In this document: in pieces, positions 6,252-12,332 of the stretch
How the letters are laid out: each line of letters opens with the position of its first letter
Numbering within the stretch: position 1 is the first letter of the stretch
Source: Oscillibacter sp.
GTDB taxonomy: Bacteria; Bacillota; Clostridia; Oscillospirales; Oscillospiraceae
DNA: 47,554 bases
Assembly: GCA_022797935.1 (NCBI GenBank)
Contig: JAAWLO010000010.1
Location: 1 to 47,554, forward strand
Direction of reading: 5' to 3'
Position numbers and translations under genes: made by a program
The notes under the pieces: model-generated
What the model was told of the DNA's origin: nothing
The model's input: the letters and a program-made list of their open reading frames with translations, nothing else
The model's database searches: none

Positions 6252-6266
6252 TTTCCGTGTCGGTAA
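6252..6266. promoter_or_regulatory. operator copy after the HTH gene
   Basis: TTTCCG-TGT-CGGTAA matches the array operator at 14 of 15 positions. It lies 8 bases after the HTH gene's stop and 134 bases before the array 2 operator, and no promoter boxes flank it. It may be a looping or auxiliary site. Confidence 0.6.
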
Positions 6267-6343
6267 GTTTTGCGAAGCTGTGCGTATTTTCTGAAAAAGC
6301 CACGCAGCTCCTTCAAAAGTGCTGGAAATCAAGCGTTTTGAGG

Positions 6344-6369
6344 ATAGCAAAAAATATTTTGCTATTTTT
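6344..6369 (+). other. AT-rich hairpin before the array 2 promoter
   Basis: ATAGCAAAA (6344-6352) and TTTTGCTAT (6357-6365) form a 9-base-pair AT-rich stem followed by TTTTC. It could be a weak terminator for array 1, or only an A/T tract acting as UP element for the promoter at 6380. Confidence 0.4.
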
Positions 6370-6379
6370 CATTTTTGAC

Positions 6380-6408
6380 TTGACATTACCGTGTCGGTAA
6401 GTTAGAAT
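6380..6408 (+). promoter_or_regulatory. promoter of small-gene array 2
   Basis: TTGACA (6380-6385), a 17-base spacer and TAGAAT (6403-6408). From ATTTTTGACTTGACA to TTAGAATG the sequence is identical to the array 1 promoter. Confidence 0.85.
6386..6400. promoter_or_regulatory. operator in the promoter spacer of array 2
   Basis: TTACCG-TGT-CGGTAA, the same perfect palindrome in the same place as at 726-740. Confidence 0.8.
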
Positions 6409-6427
6409 GTGAGCATGATAAATAACT

Positions 6428-6442
6428 TATCCAAGACGGTCA
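6428..6442. promoter_or_regulatory. conserved leader site of array 2
   Basis: TATCCA-AGA-CGGTCA lies 42 bases after the start of the perfect operator. It shares CCAAGACGGTCAGTTT (6431-6446) with the array 1 leader. Role unknown: weak operator or RNA element. Confidence 0.45.
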
Positions 6443-6463
6443 GTTTTTGAAGGAGGATGCACC

Positions 6464-6670
6464 ATGAAAGAGAAGCTCGAAAGCCTGAGTTGGTTCGGTC
6501 GCTTGGAAGACCTTACCGAAGAGCTGGAGGATATGGGCCTGGAGGTCCTGGAAGCCAACTGTGAGTATGTTGTGGTCGGCTATGAGGAAGACGGCGATGA
6601 TATTCAGCTCATCCTGCACCTGGGCGGAACCGCCCGCACCATCATCATCACCAACGTCGAGGAAGCCTGA
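6464..6670 (+). CDS. acidic hypothetical protein, 68 aa
   Basis: First gene of array 2. ATG 6464 follows AAGGAGG. The protein is strongly acidic (FGRLEDLTEELEDMGLEV, YEEDGDD) and predicted as helix then beta strands ending IIITNVEEA. No family recognised; its size and charge would fit a DNA- or protein-mimic, but that is speculation. Confidence 0.75.
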   Translation: MKEKLESLSWFGRLEDLTEELEDMGLEVLEANCEYVVVGYEEDGDDIQLILHLGGTARTIIITNVEEA

Positions 6671-6682
6671 AAGGAGAACGAC

Positions 6683-7228
6683 ATGAGCAGCAAGTATGAC
6701 AAAATCAAGACGGCCGCCGAGCTGGTGGCTGAAGTTCAGGTCCATGGCCTTAGCACGGCCCAGGAAGACATCTGCCGGGCCCAGGACATCTTCGGCCACA
6801 CCGCGATTGAGGAGCTGGCCTGCCTCGCCAACGACACCGGCATGAACAACGCCCAGGGTGAGCCGGACCCGAAGGGGACCTGGAGCAGCGGCCGGAAGGC
6901 CACGCGAGGCACGTTCTACGCAATCGCTTCCTCCATCTGGAACTGGGAGGAAGTGACCCGGTTCTGGAACCAGCACACGAACCCGGAGCGGGAGGAACTG
7001 CTGAATCTGCGGAGCTCTTGCAAGGTTCTGGAGCAGGAAGTATCGGAGAAGTCCGAGGAGGTTGCCAAGGAGCACGACCTCCGGCTGACGGAGACCTACG
7101 AAAAGCTGAAGCTGAAGGAGGAAGCCGAGAGGCTTGGGGCTGAGCTCCACGACCGGGACATGAGCATCTTGGAGCTGAAGGCCAAGCTGTATGACCTGAT
7201 GGTCGAGGGGAAGGGAGGGGAGCAGTAA
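6683..7228 (+). CDS. hypothetical protein with coiled-coil C-terminus, 181 aa
   Basis: ATG 6683 follows AAAGGAG. Residues 1-100 look globular (helices, an IWNWEEVTRFWNQHTNPE segment). Residues about 105-175 are a heptad-rich coiled coil (LEQEVSEKSEEVAKEHDLRL). Its stop overlaps the next start by one base. Function unknown; the coiled coil suggests oligomer formation. Confidence 0.75.
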   Translation: MSSKYDKIKTAAELVAEVQVHGLSTAQEDICRAQDIFGHTAIEELACLANDTGMNNAQGEPDPKGTWSSGRKATRGTFYAIASSIWNWEEVTRFWNQHTNPEREELLNLRSSCKVLEQEVSEKSEEVAKEHDLRLTETYEKLKLKEEAERLGAELHDRDMSILELKAKLYDLMVEGKGGEQ

Positions 7229-7506
7229 TGACTGTTCGTGAGCATATGGCGGCTGCCGGATATAACCTGGCCTCCGCCTGGGAGCCGGAGAGCATCCGGC
7301 CCGAAGCTGGTACGATGGAGTGCGAGCGGGTCGAAATCAAGACCTTCCGTTGCCGCCCCACCTGCTATGAGGAGATGCTGGGCGTGAAGGCGACGGCAAT
7401 CACCAGGTACTCCGACGGCTGCGAGCGTCCGTACCCGGACGGCTGGCCGGGGAGTATGGCTGCCAGTATCACCGCCTACTTCCACATTGAGAAGGAGGCG
7501 AGCTGA
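7228..7506 (+). CDS. hypothetical protein, 92 aa
   Basis: ATG 7228 shares its A with the previous TAA and follows GGAGGGG. Cysteines occur in MECER, FRCRPTCYEE and GCERP. The last A of its TGA begins the next ATG. No family recognised. Confidence 0.7.
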   Translation: MTVREHMAAAGYNLASAWEPESIRPEAGTMECERVEIKTFRCRPTCYEEMLGVKATAITRYSDGCERPYPDGWPGSMAASITAYFHIEKEAS

Positions 7507-7661
7507 TGAAGGAGTTCACCGTGAAGGTCACAGCCGTGACTACCCTGACCGTCGAGGCCGAGTCCGAGGACGAGGCCATCGACAAGGCTTGCGATACAGC
7601 CTGGGAATACGACGCCGATGAGAAGACCGGCGAGATTTTGGAGGTGGGCAACAATGCCTGA
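7506..7661 (+). CDS. small hypothetical protein, 51 aa
   Basis: ATG 7506 follows AAGGAGG and overlaps the previous stop (TGATG). It starts MKEFTVKVTAVTTLTVEAES and has EDEAIDKA, a strand-strand-helix layout common in small phage and mobile-element proteins. Function unknown. Confidence 0.7.
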   Translation: MKEFTVKVTAVTTLTVEAESEDEAIDKACDTAWEYDADEKTGEILEVGNNA

Positions 7662-7890
7662 AAGAGAATGGAAGCTCGGAGAAGACCTGCTGACCAGCGA
7701 CAGTCTGCTGGACGGTCTGACCTTCGATGACCTGATTCTGGCGGTTCACTGTAACTGCCACAGCATCACCCCGGAGGCGGTCCGGGCTGAGCTGAAGGAG
7801 GTGCTGGAGAGCCGGAAGCAGGATATGATGTTCCTGCTGGAGAAGAACATGGATGCAATCATGGCTGAGGCCAGAAAGGGGAGAGAATGA
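7654..7890 (+). CDS. hypothetical protein, 78 aa
   Basis: ATG 7654 overlaps the previous gene by 8 bases and follows GGAGG. The protein is helical and acidic (LTSDSLLDGLTFDDLILAV, EAVRAELKEVLESRK). Its stop overlaps the next start. No family recognised. Confidence 0.7.
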   Translation: MPEREWKLGEDLLTSDSLLDGLTFDDLILAVHCNCHSITPEAVRAELKEVLESRKQDMMFLLEKNMDAIMAEARKGRE

Positions 7891-8267
7891 TGACGCTGCA
7901 TGAGGCTATCGGTGTCCGGGTGGACACCGACATCAAGACTGGGGAGAAGTTGACCCACTCTGAAATCTACGGGAGGGCTATTGAGTTCCTTGGCGGGCTG
8001 GACGAGGTGGCCCGGTTCGTTCCGTTCCCGGTGGAAACCCTCCGCAAGAAGCTGAAAAGCGACCCGTTCCTGAACAACACGGCAATGAGCCGGTGGGAAG
8101 CTGCATCCGGGTTCGTTTGCCGCAGGGGAGACTGCAAGTACATCGGAGGCGGAATCTGGTCGCTGTACCGTCAGCACGGAATTAACGCCGCCAGTGCATC
8201 GGACGGCGTATCACTCTTGAAAGAAGCTGCCCGACGGTTGGTTGAGAGAGAGGAGGCTGCGAAGTGA
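7887..8267 (+). CDS. hypothetical protein, 126 aa, possible HTH-like
   Basis: ATG 7887 overlaps the previous stop. The central part (DEVARFVPFPVETLRKKLKS, LNNTAMSRWEAASGF) has the look of a small helical DNA-binding or phage-type domain, and the C-terminus (GIWSLYRQHGINAASASDGV) is a segment seen in small mobile-element proteins. No named family; the DNA-binding idea is weak. Confidence 0.7.
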   Translation: MMTLHEAIGVRVDTDIKTGEKLTHSEIYGRAIEFLGGLDEVARFVPFPVETLRKKLKSDPFLNNTAMSRWEAASGFVCRRGDCKYIGGGIWSLYRQHGINAASASDGVSLLKEAARRLVEREEAAK

Positions 8268-9028
8268 AGACTCTGTATTTTGAAGGCGCTGGCTGGAGCG
8301 ACGCCGACATCAGCAAGGCAACCATCGGCAACTGCCGCATCCGTACCGCCTTCCATCTCGATGATGGAAGGGCGGTGTACCTGGAAATCACCGGAACAGA
8401 GCGGACAAAGCATAGCAGCCCTCAGATTTTCCAGTGGCAGTACACCGGCTTTGTGGATTACTGCCACTATATTACGGATGACAAGCCGAACGACGATTGC
8501 AACAAGCACCATGTCATGCTGCCTAAGAAACGTGGCTCAAAACGCGGCACGGTCGAGAAAAACGCACGTTTCGAGTACACAGAGGCGGAAATCCTGCGTC
8601 TCGTGAATAGTCTTGGAGCCAGCTTCGACGCCGTGAAGGTGGTTCCAGACCTCGGCGGCTACCGTGTGTTCCCGGAAGACCATTCCTGCGACGGACCAGA
8701 TGGCTACAACTACGGCGACGAGTTTCAGTTTGATTCCGAGATGACCGCCCGCCGTGAGGCTGTCTACAAATGGGTCTATGACCTGGAGGCCAGAGAGCTG
8801 AAGGAGGACCGAGCCAATGGAGAGAAGAGGTTCGTCCATTCCCCGTCCGGGGCCGACTTCCCGAACTTCTCCCTGTGGGTAGACCGTAACGCCCCTGGCC
8901 TCCTGCATCTGCTCCGCCACTTCAGAGGCTACAACAAACACTGGACCATCAGGACGGATGCCGGAGATACCCTGGAGGACTGCCTGGAAACGCTGCAGGA
9001 AGCTCACCTCGGAAAGCACGGATGCTGA
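8264..9028 (+). CDS. hypothetical protein, 254 aa, largest of the arrays
   Basis: GTG 8264 follows GAGGAGG and overlaps the previous stop by 4 bases. The N-terminal about 100 residues are beta-rich with a YCHYITDDKPNDDCNKHH patch rich in Cys, His and Asp that could bind metal. The middle is acidic and the C-terminus helical. I do not recognise a family or a catalytic motif. As the largest array protein it is a good starting point for structure comparison. Confidence 0.75.
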   Translation: MKTLYFEGAGWSDADISKATIGNCRIRTAFHLDDGRAVYLEITGTERTKHSSPQIFQWQYTGFVDYCHYITDDKPNDDCNKHHVMLPKKRGSKRGTVEKNARFEYTEAEILRLVNSLGASFDAVKVVPDLGGYRVFPEDHSCDGPDGYNYGDEFQFDSEMTARREAVYKWVYDLEARELKEDRANGEKRFVHSPSGADFPNFSLWVDRNAPGLLHLLRHFRGYNKHWTIRTDAGDTLEDCLETLQEAHLGKHGC

Positions 9029-9042
9029 GGAGGTAAGCTGAT

Positions 9043-9201
9043 ATGAAAGTGTATATCGTAACCGGCAGTTGCCGTGACGACCACCACATCATCGCTGTAT
9101 GCAAAACCCCAGAGCTGGCAGAAGACCGCTGTACGGCTGAGAACCGAAAGTGCCGTGGTCTGAACGCCACTTTCGAGGAATGGAACGTAGATGAGAGGTG
9201 A
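9043..9201 (+). CDS. small hypothetical protein, 52 aa
   Basis: ATG 9043 follows GAGGAGGTAAGCTGAT. MKVYIVTGSC with a following helix (TPELAEDRCTAEN) recalls the strand-helix layout of the proteins at 1759 and 3179, but identity is too low to claim common origin. Three cysteines. Function unknown. Confidence 0.65.
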   Translation: MKVYIVTGSCRDDHHIIAVCKTPELAEDRCTAENRKCRGLNATFEEWNVDER

Positions 9202-9205
9202 TCTG

Positions 9206-9394
9206 ATGTTCAAGCTGGAAATCAAGACCGTCGGAGCGGCGTTCCGGGATGATAATGGAGAGGGCCTGGACCCCTACACCACGGAGGTGCGCCGTATTCT
9301 GTTGGATGTCATCTGTGAGCTGGAGGCTGGGCGTACCGACGGTCCCGTCATGGATGTGAACGGCAACAAGGTCGGCCGCTGGAGCTACAAGTGA
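9206..9394 (+). CDS. small hypothetical protein, 62 aa
   Basis: ATG 9206 follows GAGAGGTGATC 4 bases after the previous stop. The middle helix (TTEVRRILLDVICELEAG) and the end (GPVMDVNGNKVGRWSYK) are typical of a small uncharacterised mobile-element protein. Last gene before a 158-base gap. Confidence 0.7.
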   Translation: MFKLEIKTVGAAFRDDNGEGLDPYTTEVRRILLDVICELEAGRTDGPVMDVNGNKVGRWSYK

Positions 9395-9405
9395 TGTTGA
9401 AATAA

Positions 9406-9432
9406 GCCCGTCTAAGCCTCTACAAGACGGGC
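9406..9432 (+). other. hairpin closing the 6464-9394 gene block
   Basis: GCCCGTCT (9406-9413) and AGACGGGC (9425-9432) form a perfect 8-base-pair stem with an 11-base loop. No T run follows, so termination is doubtful. The 12-mer CCCGTCTAAGCC in its left arm is also at 325-336. The rest of the gap (9433-9552) shows no clear promoter; TATAAG at 9530 lacks a -35 box. Confidence 0.5.
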
Positions 9433-9552
9433 CCGCCCGCAGACTACTTACACCATTCGCGGACAGAAAAGGACGCTCCAAGAGGCTCTCAGGCGGTCCC
9501 TATGCAGGGTCCAGAGAAATATTTAACAAAGTATAAGATTGGAGGGAAACAG

Positions 9553-9996
9553 ATGACTGGTGCGCAAAGTCTCCTCTGCGAGATGCTGTCCTGCGGCAGC
9601 GCAGACCTGGAGATTCTCGACCGTATCGGTTACGGGTGGGATGAGATTCTTGACCAGATGGATTGGCCCCGTGAGGGCCTCGACTTCAACGATGTTTTGA
9701 GAGCGGCCGTCAGCGTCGGCATCATCAACATAAAAGAGGCTATCAGCGAAAGGACGTTCCTGCTGGAAGCGACTCAAGGTATCCATGGGAAACTGGAGCC
9801 AGAGAAGGCTGAAGAGCTGGAAGCCCTGCGTGACCTGCACCCGGACGATGACATTGAGGGAGACTTCAACTTCCTTGCCACGCACGTCTGGTTTAAGAGC
9901 AACGGACCGGCCTACCGCCGGTATCTGCCGGAGGCCGTAGACAACTTTGAGGACAATGTGGGTTTTTTCCTGACCGGAGGTGAAGGCGATGACTGA
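9553..9996 (+). CDS. acidic hypothetical protein, 147 aa
   Basis: ATG 9553 follows TTGGAGGG; an in-frame ATG at 9502 has no ribosome site and was not chosen. The protein is acidic, mostly helical (DWPREGLDFNDVLRAAVSVG) and ends TGGEGDD. It opens the last block of the element, probably on the array 2 transcript. Function unknown. Confidence 0.7.
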   Translation: MTGAQSLLCEMLSCGSADLEILDRIGYGWDEILDQMDWPREGLDFNDVLRAAVSVGIINIKEAISERTFLLEATQGIHGKLEPEKAEELEALRDLHPDDDIEGDFNFLATHVWFKSNGPAYRRYLPEAVDNFEDNVGFFLTGGEGDD

Positions 9997-10522
9997 AATA
10001 AAGAAAGCTGAGAACCTGGTGGCCGTCTCGGTCCGCCAGGGCCTCCAGATGAATCTGGTGGAAGCTGACATCGTGCTGGGCTACATAGAGGGACATGGCT
10101 TTGCCCTGATGTCCGATGAGAAGTTCCAGATGGCTCTGCACGATACCGAAGAGGAGGAGCAGTACGGATACAGCACGGACCAGCCCTACACTATCCGGGA
10201 GGTGGTCGAGTTCTGCCAGAAGATGAATGAGGAGCTGCTGAGGGATGCTTCCAGCGAGGAACCCTGCGACAAGAGCCATATCCTTGACCTTCGGAAAGAT
10301 GACCTCATCCTGAGCGGGCTCGTGGAGAGAGCTACTGCGGTGATACCGCCAGTGATCCGCCGGTACAAAATCGTTATCCTGGAGCACCTGAAGCGCGTGG
10401 TCCATGTGGAGGCCGCGAGCTGGGAGGAGGCCAAGTCAAAGGTGGAGCAGGCGTGGAAGGCTGGGGAGTATGTCCTGAGCGCCGAAGACTTCGCCGGGGT
10501 GAGCTTCAACACCGGAAGCTGA
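9989..10522 (+). CDS. hypothetical protein, 177 aa
   Basis: ATG 9989 follows GGAGG and overlaps the previous stop by 8 bases; the GTG at 9980 is a weaker choice. Residues 1-110 are helical and acidic; the C-terminal about 55 residues (YKIVILEHLKRVVHVEAAS onwards) look like a small strand-helix domain of the type seen in short phage proteins. Possibly a fusion of two small proteins. No named family. Confidence 0.7.
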   Translation: MTEIKKAENLVAVSVRQGLQMNLVEADIVLGYIEGHGFALMSDEKFQMALHDTEEEEQYGYSTDQPYTIREVVEFCQKMNEELLRDASSEEPCDKSHILDLRKDDLILSGLVERATAVIPPVIRRYKIVILEHLKRVVHVEAASWEEAKSKVEQAWKAGEYVLSAEDFAGVSFNTGS

Positions 10523-10533
10523 GGAGGAAAACG

Positions 10534-10788
10534 ATGGATAGAAATGCTGAGTTTGAGTTCATGGTATCCTTCGCCACGCAGAGCTGCTTCGACGAGGACA
10601 TCTGCCGCGACCGCTTCAGGATGCTGTGGACGGCGTACTGCCTCCACTACGACCTCGACGTGGATACCGCCAGCTATGACAGCTACATCCGGGAGCTGTG
10701 GAAGGCCGTGGCCGCGGACGAGGAGGATACAGCCGACTGGTCCGACTTCGACAGCTTCGGCAACTTCATGTGCCGGTATCTGGTGTGA
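10534..10788 (+). CDS. acidic hypothetical protein, 84 aa
   Basis: ATG 10534 follows GAGGAGG. The protein is acidic, rich in tryptophan, tyrosine and aspartate (AADEEDTADWSDFDSFGNF) and has three cysteines. No family recognised. Confidence 0.7.
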   Translation: MDRNAEFEFMVSFATQSCFDEDICRDRFRMLWTAYCLHYDLDVDTASYDSYIRELWKAVAADEEDTADWSDFDSFGNFMCRYLV

Positions 10789-10796
10789 GGTGTGTC

Positions 10797-11153
10797 ATGG
10801 GAAAGAAAAACGACTACCTGGCCCGCCAAGAGGAAAAGAAGCGAATGCTCCAGGATGCCACTAGACAGACCTTCGTGCAGTACATGACGGATACCCTCAT
10901 CTTCACACTGAACGACCCGGAGGTCATGGGCAAGGACGTGTTCGGCTATGCTCGGCTGAAGAAAGTGCTGGATGCCTGGGGGCAGTATTATGACCAGTTC
11001 TTCGACGCCCTGACGCTGAACCCGGAGGCCGACTATTCCAGGGCTAAAATGGATGAGGCCCTGAAGCGAATCTGCGGCGATAGTGGAGATTTTATCCCAT
11101 TTGAGCAGCGGTATGACTGGCTGCCGGAAATCCGGTATGGTCATAAGCGGTAG
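10797..11153 (+). CDS. hypothetical protein, 118 aa
   Basis: ATG 10797 follows GTGAGGTG; the in-frame start at 10698 lies inside the previous gene. It starts with a basic patch (MGKKNDYLARQEEKKR), followed by a helical body (TRQTFVQYMTDTLIFTLND) that resembles small mobile-element proteins I cannot name. Confidence 0.7.
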   Translation: MGKKNDYLARQEEKKRMLQDATRQTFVQYMTDTLIFTLNDPEVMGKDVFGYARLKKVLDAWGQYYDQFFDALTLNPEADYSRAKMDEALKRICGDSGDFIPFEQRYDWLPEIRYGHKR

Positions 11154-11191
11154 CTCCTGCTGAATACTCTGTGAGAGGGAGGTGGGGCCAT

Positions 11192-11401
11192 GTGGCGAAG
11201 AAACAGGAGATACGGACGGTATCCTTCGTACATATCGGAGATGAGCTGGTGAACACTGATGACCTGGACGACGATCAGCGCCGCAGGCTGGCGACATGGC
11301 TGAAGACTACCTACCTAAACACGCTGTTCCAGGGGAAGGCCGAGTTCTTCGAGAGTAGCGGGGAAGGGGATTGCCAAGGTCGACGCCGTGGTGTAAAATA
11401 G
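11192..11401 (+). CDS. hypothetical protein, 69 aa, last gene of the element
   Basis: GTG 11192 follows GGGAGG at a spacing of 9 and reads MAKKQEIRTVSF. An overlapping ATG at 11190 in another frame gives only 20 codons. The N-terminal layout (VHIGDELVNTDDLDDDQRRRLATWL, shown in part) resembles small end-of-element proteins of clostridial ICEs. The tail (SSGEGDCQGRRRGVK) looks out of character, so a frameshift near 11350 is possible. Confidence 0.55.
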   Translation: MAKKQEIRTVSFVHIGDELVNTDDLDDDQRRRLATWLKTTYLNTLFQGKAEFFESSGEGDCQGRRRGVK

Positions 11402-11403
11402 CG

Positions 11404-11434
11404 AAAGCCGGAGCAAAACCGCTCCGGCTTTTTC
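11404..11434 (+). terminator. terminator at the element's right end
   Basis: AAAGCCGGAGC (11404-11414) and GCTCCGGCTTT (11421-11431) form a perfect 11-base-pair stem with a 6-base loop, then TTTTT. It stops the small-gene transcript just before the cotJC junction. Confidence 0.9.
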
Positions 11435-11446
11435 GTAGTCTAATGG

Positions 11447-11464
11447 AGTAAGGTCCTCCGTACT
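11447..11464. other. probable attachment junction in cotJC
   Basis: Arms AGTAAGG (11447-11453) and CCGTACT (11458-11464) form an imperfect inverted repeat (6 of 7) around TCCT, exactly where the cotJC frame leaves the conserved QYGGP motif. This is the layout expected of a serine-recombinase core site, with one arm from the element and one from cotJC. The exact crossover cannot be fixed without the left junction. Confidence 0.55.
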
Positions 11465-11546
11465 GGGAGATAATCACCGCCGCCAGCTTGGGATTGGGAT
11501 TCTTGATCTTTACCGGATATTGCAATTTTTTCTCATAGACAAACAT
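11451..11546 (-). pseudogene. cotJC: cotJC 5' fragment, interrupted by the element
   Basis: ATG 11546 overlaps the cotJAB stop by one base (TAATG). It reads MFVYEKKLQYPVKIKNPNPK, then AAVIISQYGGP, which matches the start of spore coat protein CotJC, a manganese-catalase-like protein. The frame then enters element sequence (YSIRLRKS...) and stops at 11307, so only 32 of the roughly 190 usual residues are native. The remaining 3' part should lie at the far end of the element. If the element excises in the mother cell the gene could be restored. Confidence 0.85.
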
Positions 11547-11998
11547 TACTCATTCCCTCCTACATCCCAGGGCCACGGGTCTTTCAGCCAGGCATAGCCA
11601 TCTTCTGGAGTCAGATCCGTTTGGAGAATGGGGCCGTACATCTTCTCGTACTTCGCGCGTCCCTCTTGGGAGAGTTTGATATAGGACCAATAAAGCTGCA
11701 AAACCTCCTGATCTTGGGGATGCGTCGTCAAATACAACCCCAGCTCATCGACGGCGAAATCCAGAGCCATCAGCTCTACCAGGGCGGTGTTGGCCAGCTT
11801 CGTCCGGGCCTGAATGGCCGCTTTAAAAGGCAGGTCCAGTCCGGGGAAAAGGGTACCAGTCTGAAGGGCCTCCGCACGGCTGAACCGAGCCGGATTCTGT
11901 TCCTGCATGGGGATATATGGAAACGCCAGCGGTGCGCAGGCGCCAGGGAGCGTTCCGCTTCCTGTGCCGCAGCTGCCCGCCTGATCGGGTTTTTCCAT
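11546..11998 (-). CDS. fused spore coat proteins CotJA-CotJB, 150 aa
   Basis: ATG 11998 (MEKPDQ) follows AAAGGAGG; the upstream in-frame start at 12025 lacks one. Residues about 20-62 are CotJA-like (LAFPYIPMQEQNP, then FSRAEALQTGTLFPGLDLPF). Residues about 70-150 are CotJB-like (MALDFAVDELGLYLTTHP, YEKMYGPILQTDLTPEDGY, WLKDPWPWD). In Bacillus subtilis these are separate genes of the cotJABC operon. The single continuous frame has no internal stop. It acts in the spore coat, in the mother cell, followed by the broken cotJC. Confidence 0.85.
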   Translation of the reverse strand: MEKPDQAGSCGTGSGTLPGACAPLAFPYIPMQEQNPARFSRAEALQTGTLFPGLDLPFKAAIQARTKLANTALVELMALDFAVDELGLYLTTHPQDQEVLQLYWSYIKLSQEGRAKYEKMYGPILQTDLTPEDGYAWLKDPWPWDVGGNE

Positions 11999-12116
11999 TG
12001 CGCATAAACCTCCTTTTGTATACAAAAGCTCTCTTCGGAAAACAAAATAGGGAACTCAGCAGCCGGAGTTTGAGCTTTTGTTCGGAATGAAATTGCGCGT
12101 TTCTCACACGCATTCC

Positions 12117-12124
12117 ATTGTATG
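12117..12124 (-). promoter_or_regulatory. possible SigE -10 box for cotJ
   Basis: CATACAAT on the minus strand equals the SigE -10 consensus, about 120 bases before the cotJAB start. No convincing SigE -35 box is found 13-15 bases upstream. cotJ is SigE-dependent in B. subtilis, which makes the site plausible. Confidence 0.4.
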
Positions 12125-12183
12125 CTGTCGGAGAAGAAGCCGCTACTTGCCAGCAGAAAGTGGAATATTCGTTCGAATAATAC

Positions 12184-12212
12184 TTGCTTTTTTTCAAGAA
12201 GAACCGTATAAT
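12184..12212 (+). promoter_or_regulatory. SigA-type promoter of cwlD-radA
   Basis: TTGCTT (12184-12189), 17 bases, TATAAT (12207-12212). It leaves about 115 bases of leader before the GTG of cwlD. Confidence 0.7.
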
Positions 12213-12332
12213 AGGGAATATGGGATAAGCTGGCTGCCATATTCTTTGTCTAGAGTTCTGTTGGAAAACCGAGGAAGCTCTCCATATTTCTCTGGTTTTT
12301 CAATCGAATCAAACGACGAGGAGGCGCCGACT

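Larger units (their letters stand above)
1..11450. mobile_element. right-hand part of an integrated mobile element inserted in cotJC
   Basis: This stretch holds only small, closely packed plus-strand genes unlike the housekeeping and spore genes that follow. Its right boundary is set by cotJC, whose reading frame is recognisable for 32 codons (11546 down to 11451) and then runs into unrelated sequence. Several genes, such as those at 2640 and 4489, resemble small accessory proteins I know from integrative conjugative elements and phages of Clostridia. No integrase, relaxase or structural phage gene is inside the window; they are expected to the left. Whether it is an ICE or a prophage cannot be decided here. 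Base composition is not obviously different from the chromosome by eye. Confidence 0.8.

Noticed and set aside
11190-11252. 20-codon frame from ATG 11190
   Set aside because: The GTG at 11192 in another frame gives a longer, family-like protein with the same ribosome site at better spacing.
1-11450. CRISPR array or toxin-antitoxin pair in the small-gene region
   Set aside because: No regular repeat-spacer pattern was seen, and no neighbouring pair shows known toxin motifs.
12078-12332. 85-codon N-terminal extension of the CwlD reading frame
   Set aside because: No homology, crosses the promoter at 12184-12212, and GTG 12333 has a strong ribosome site.
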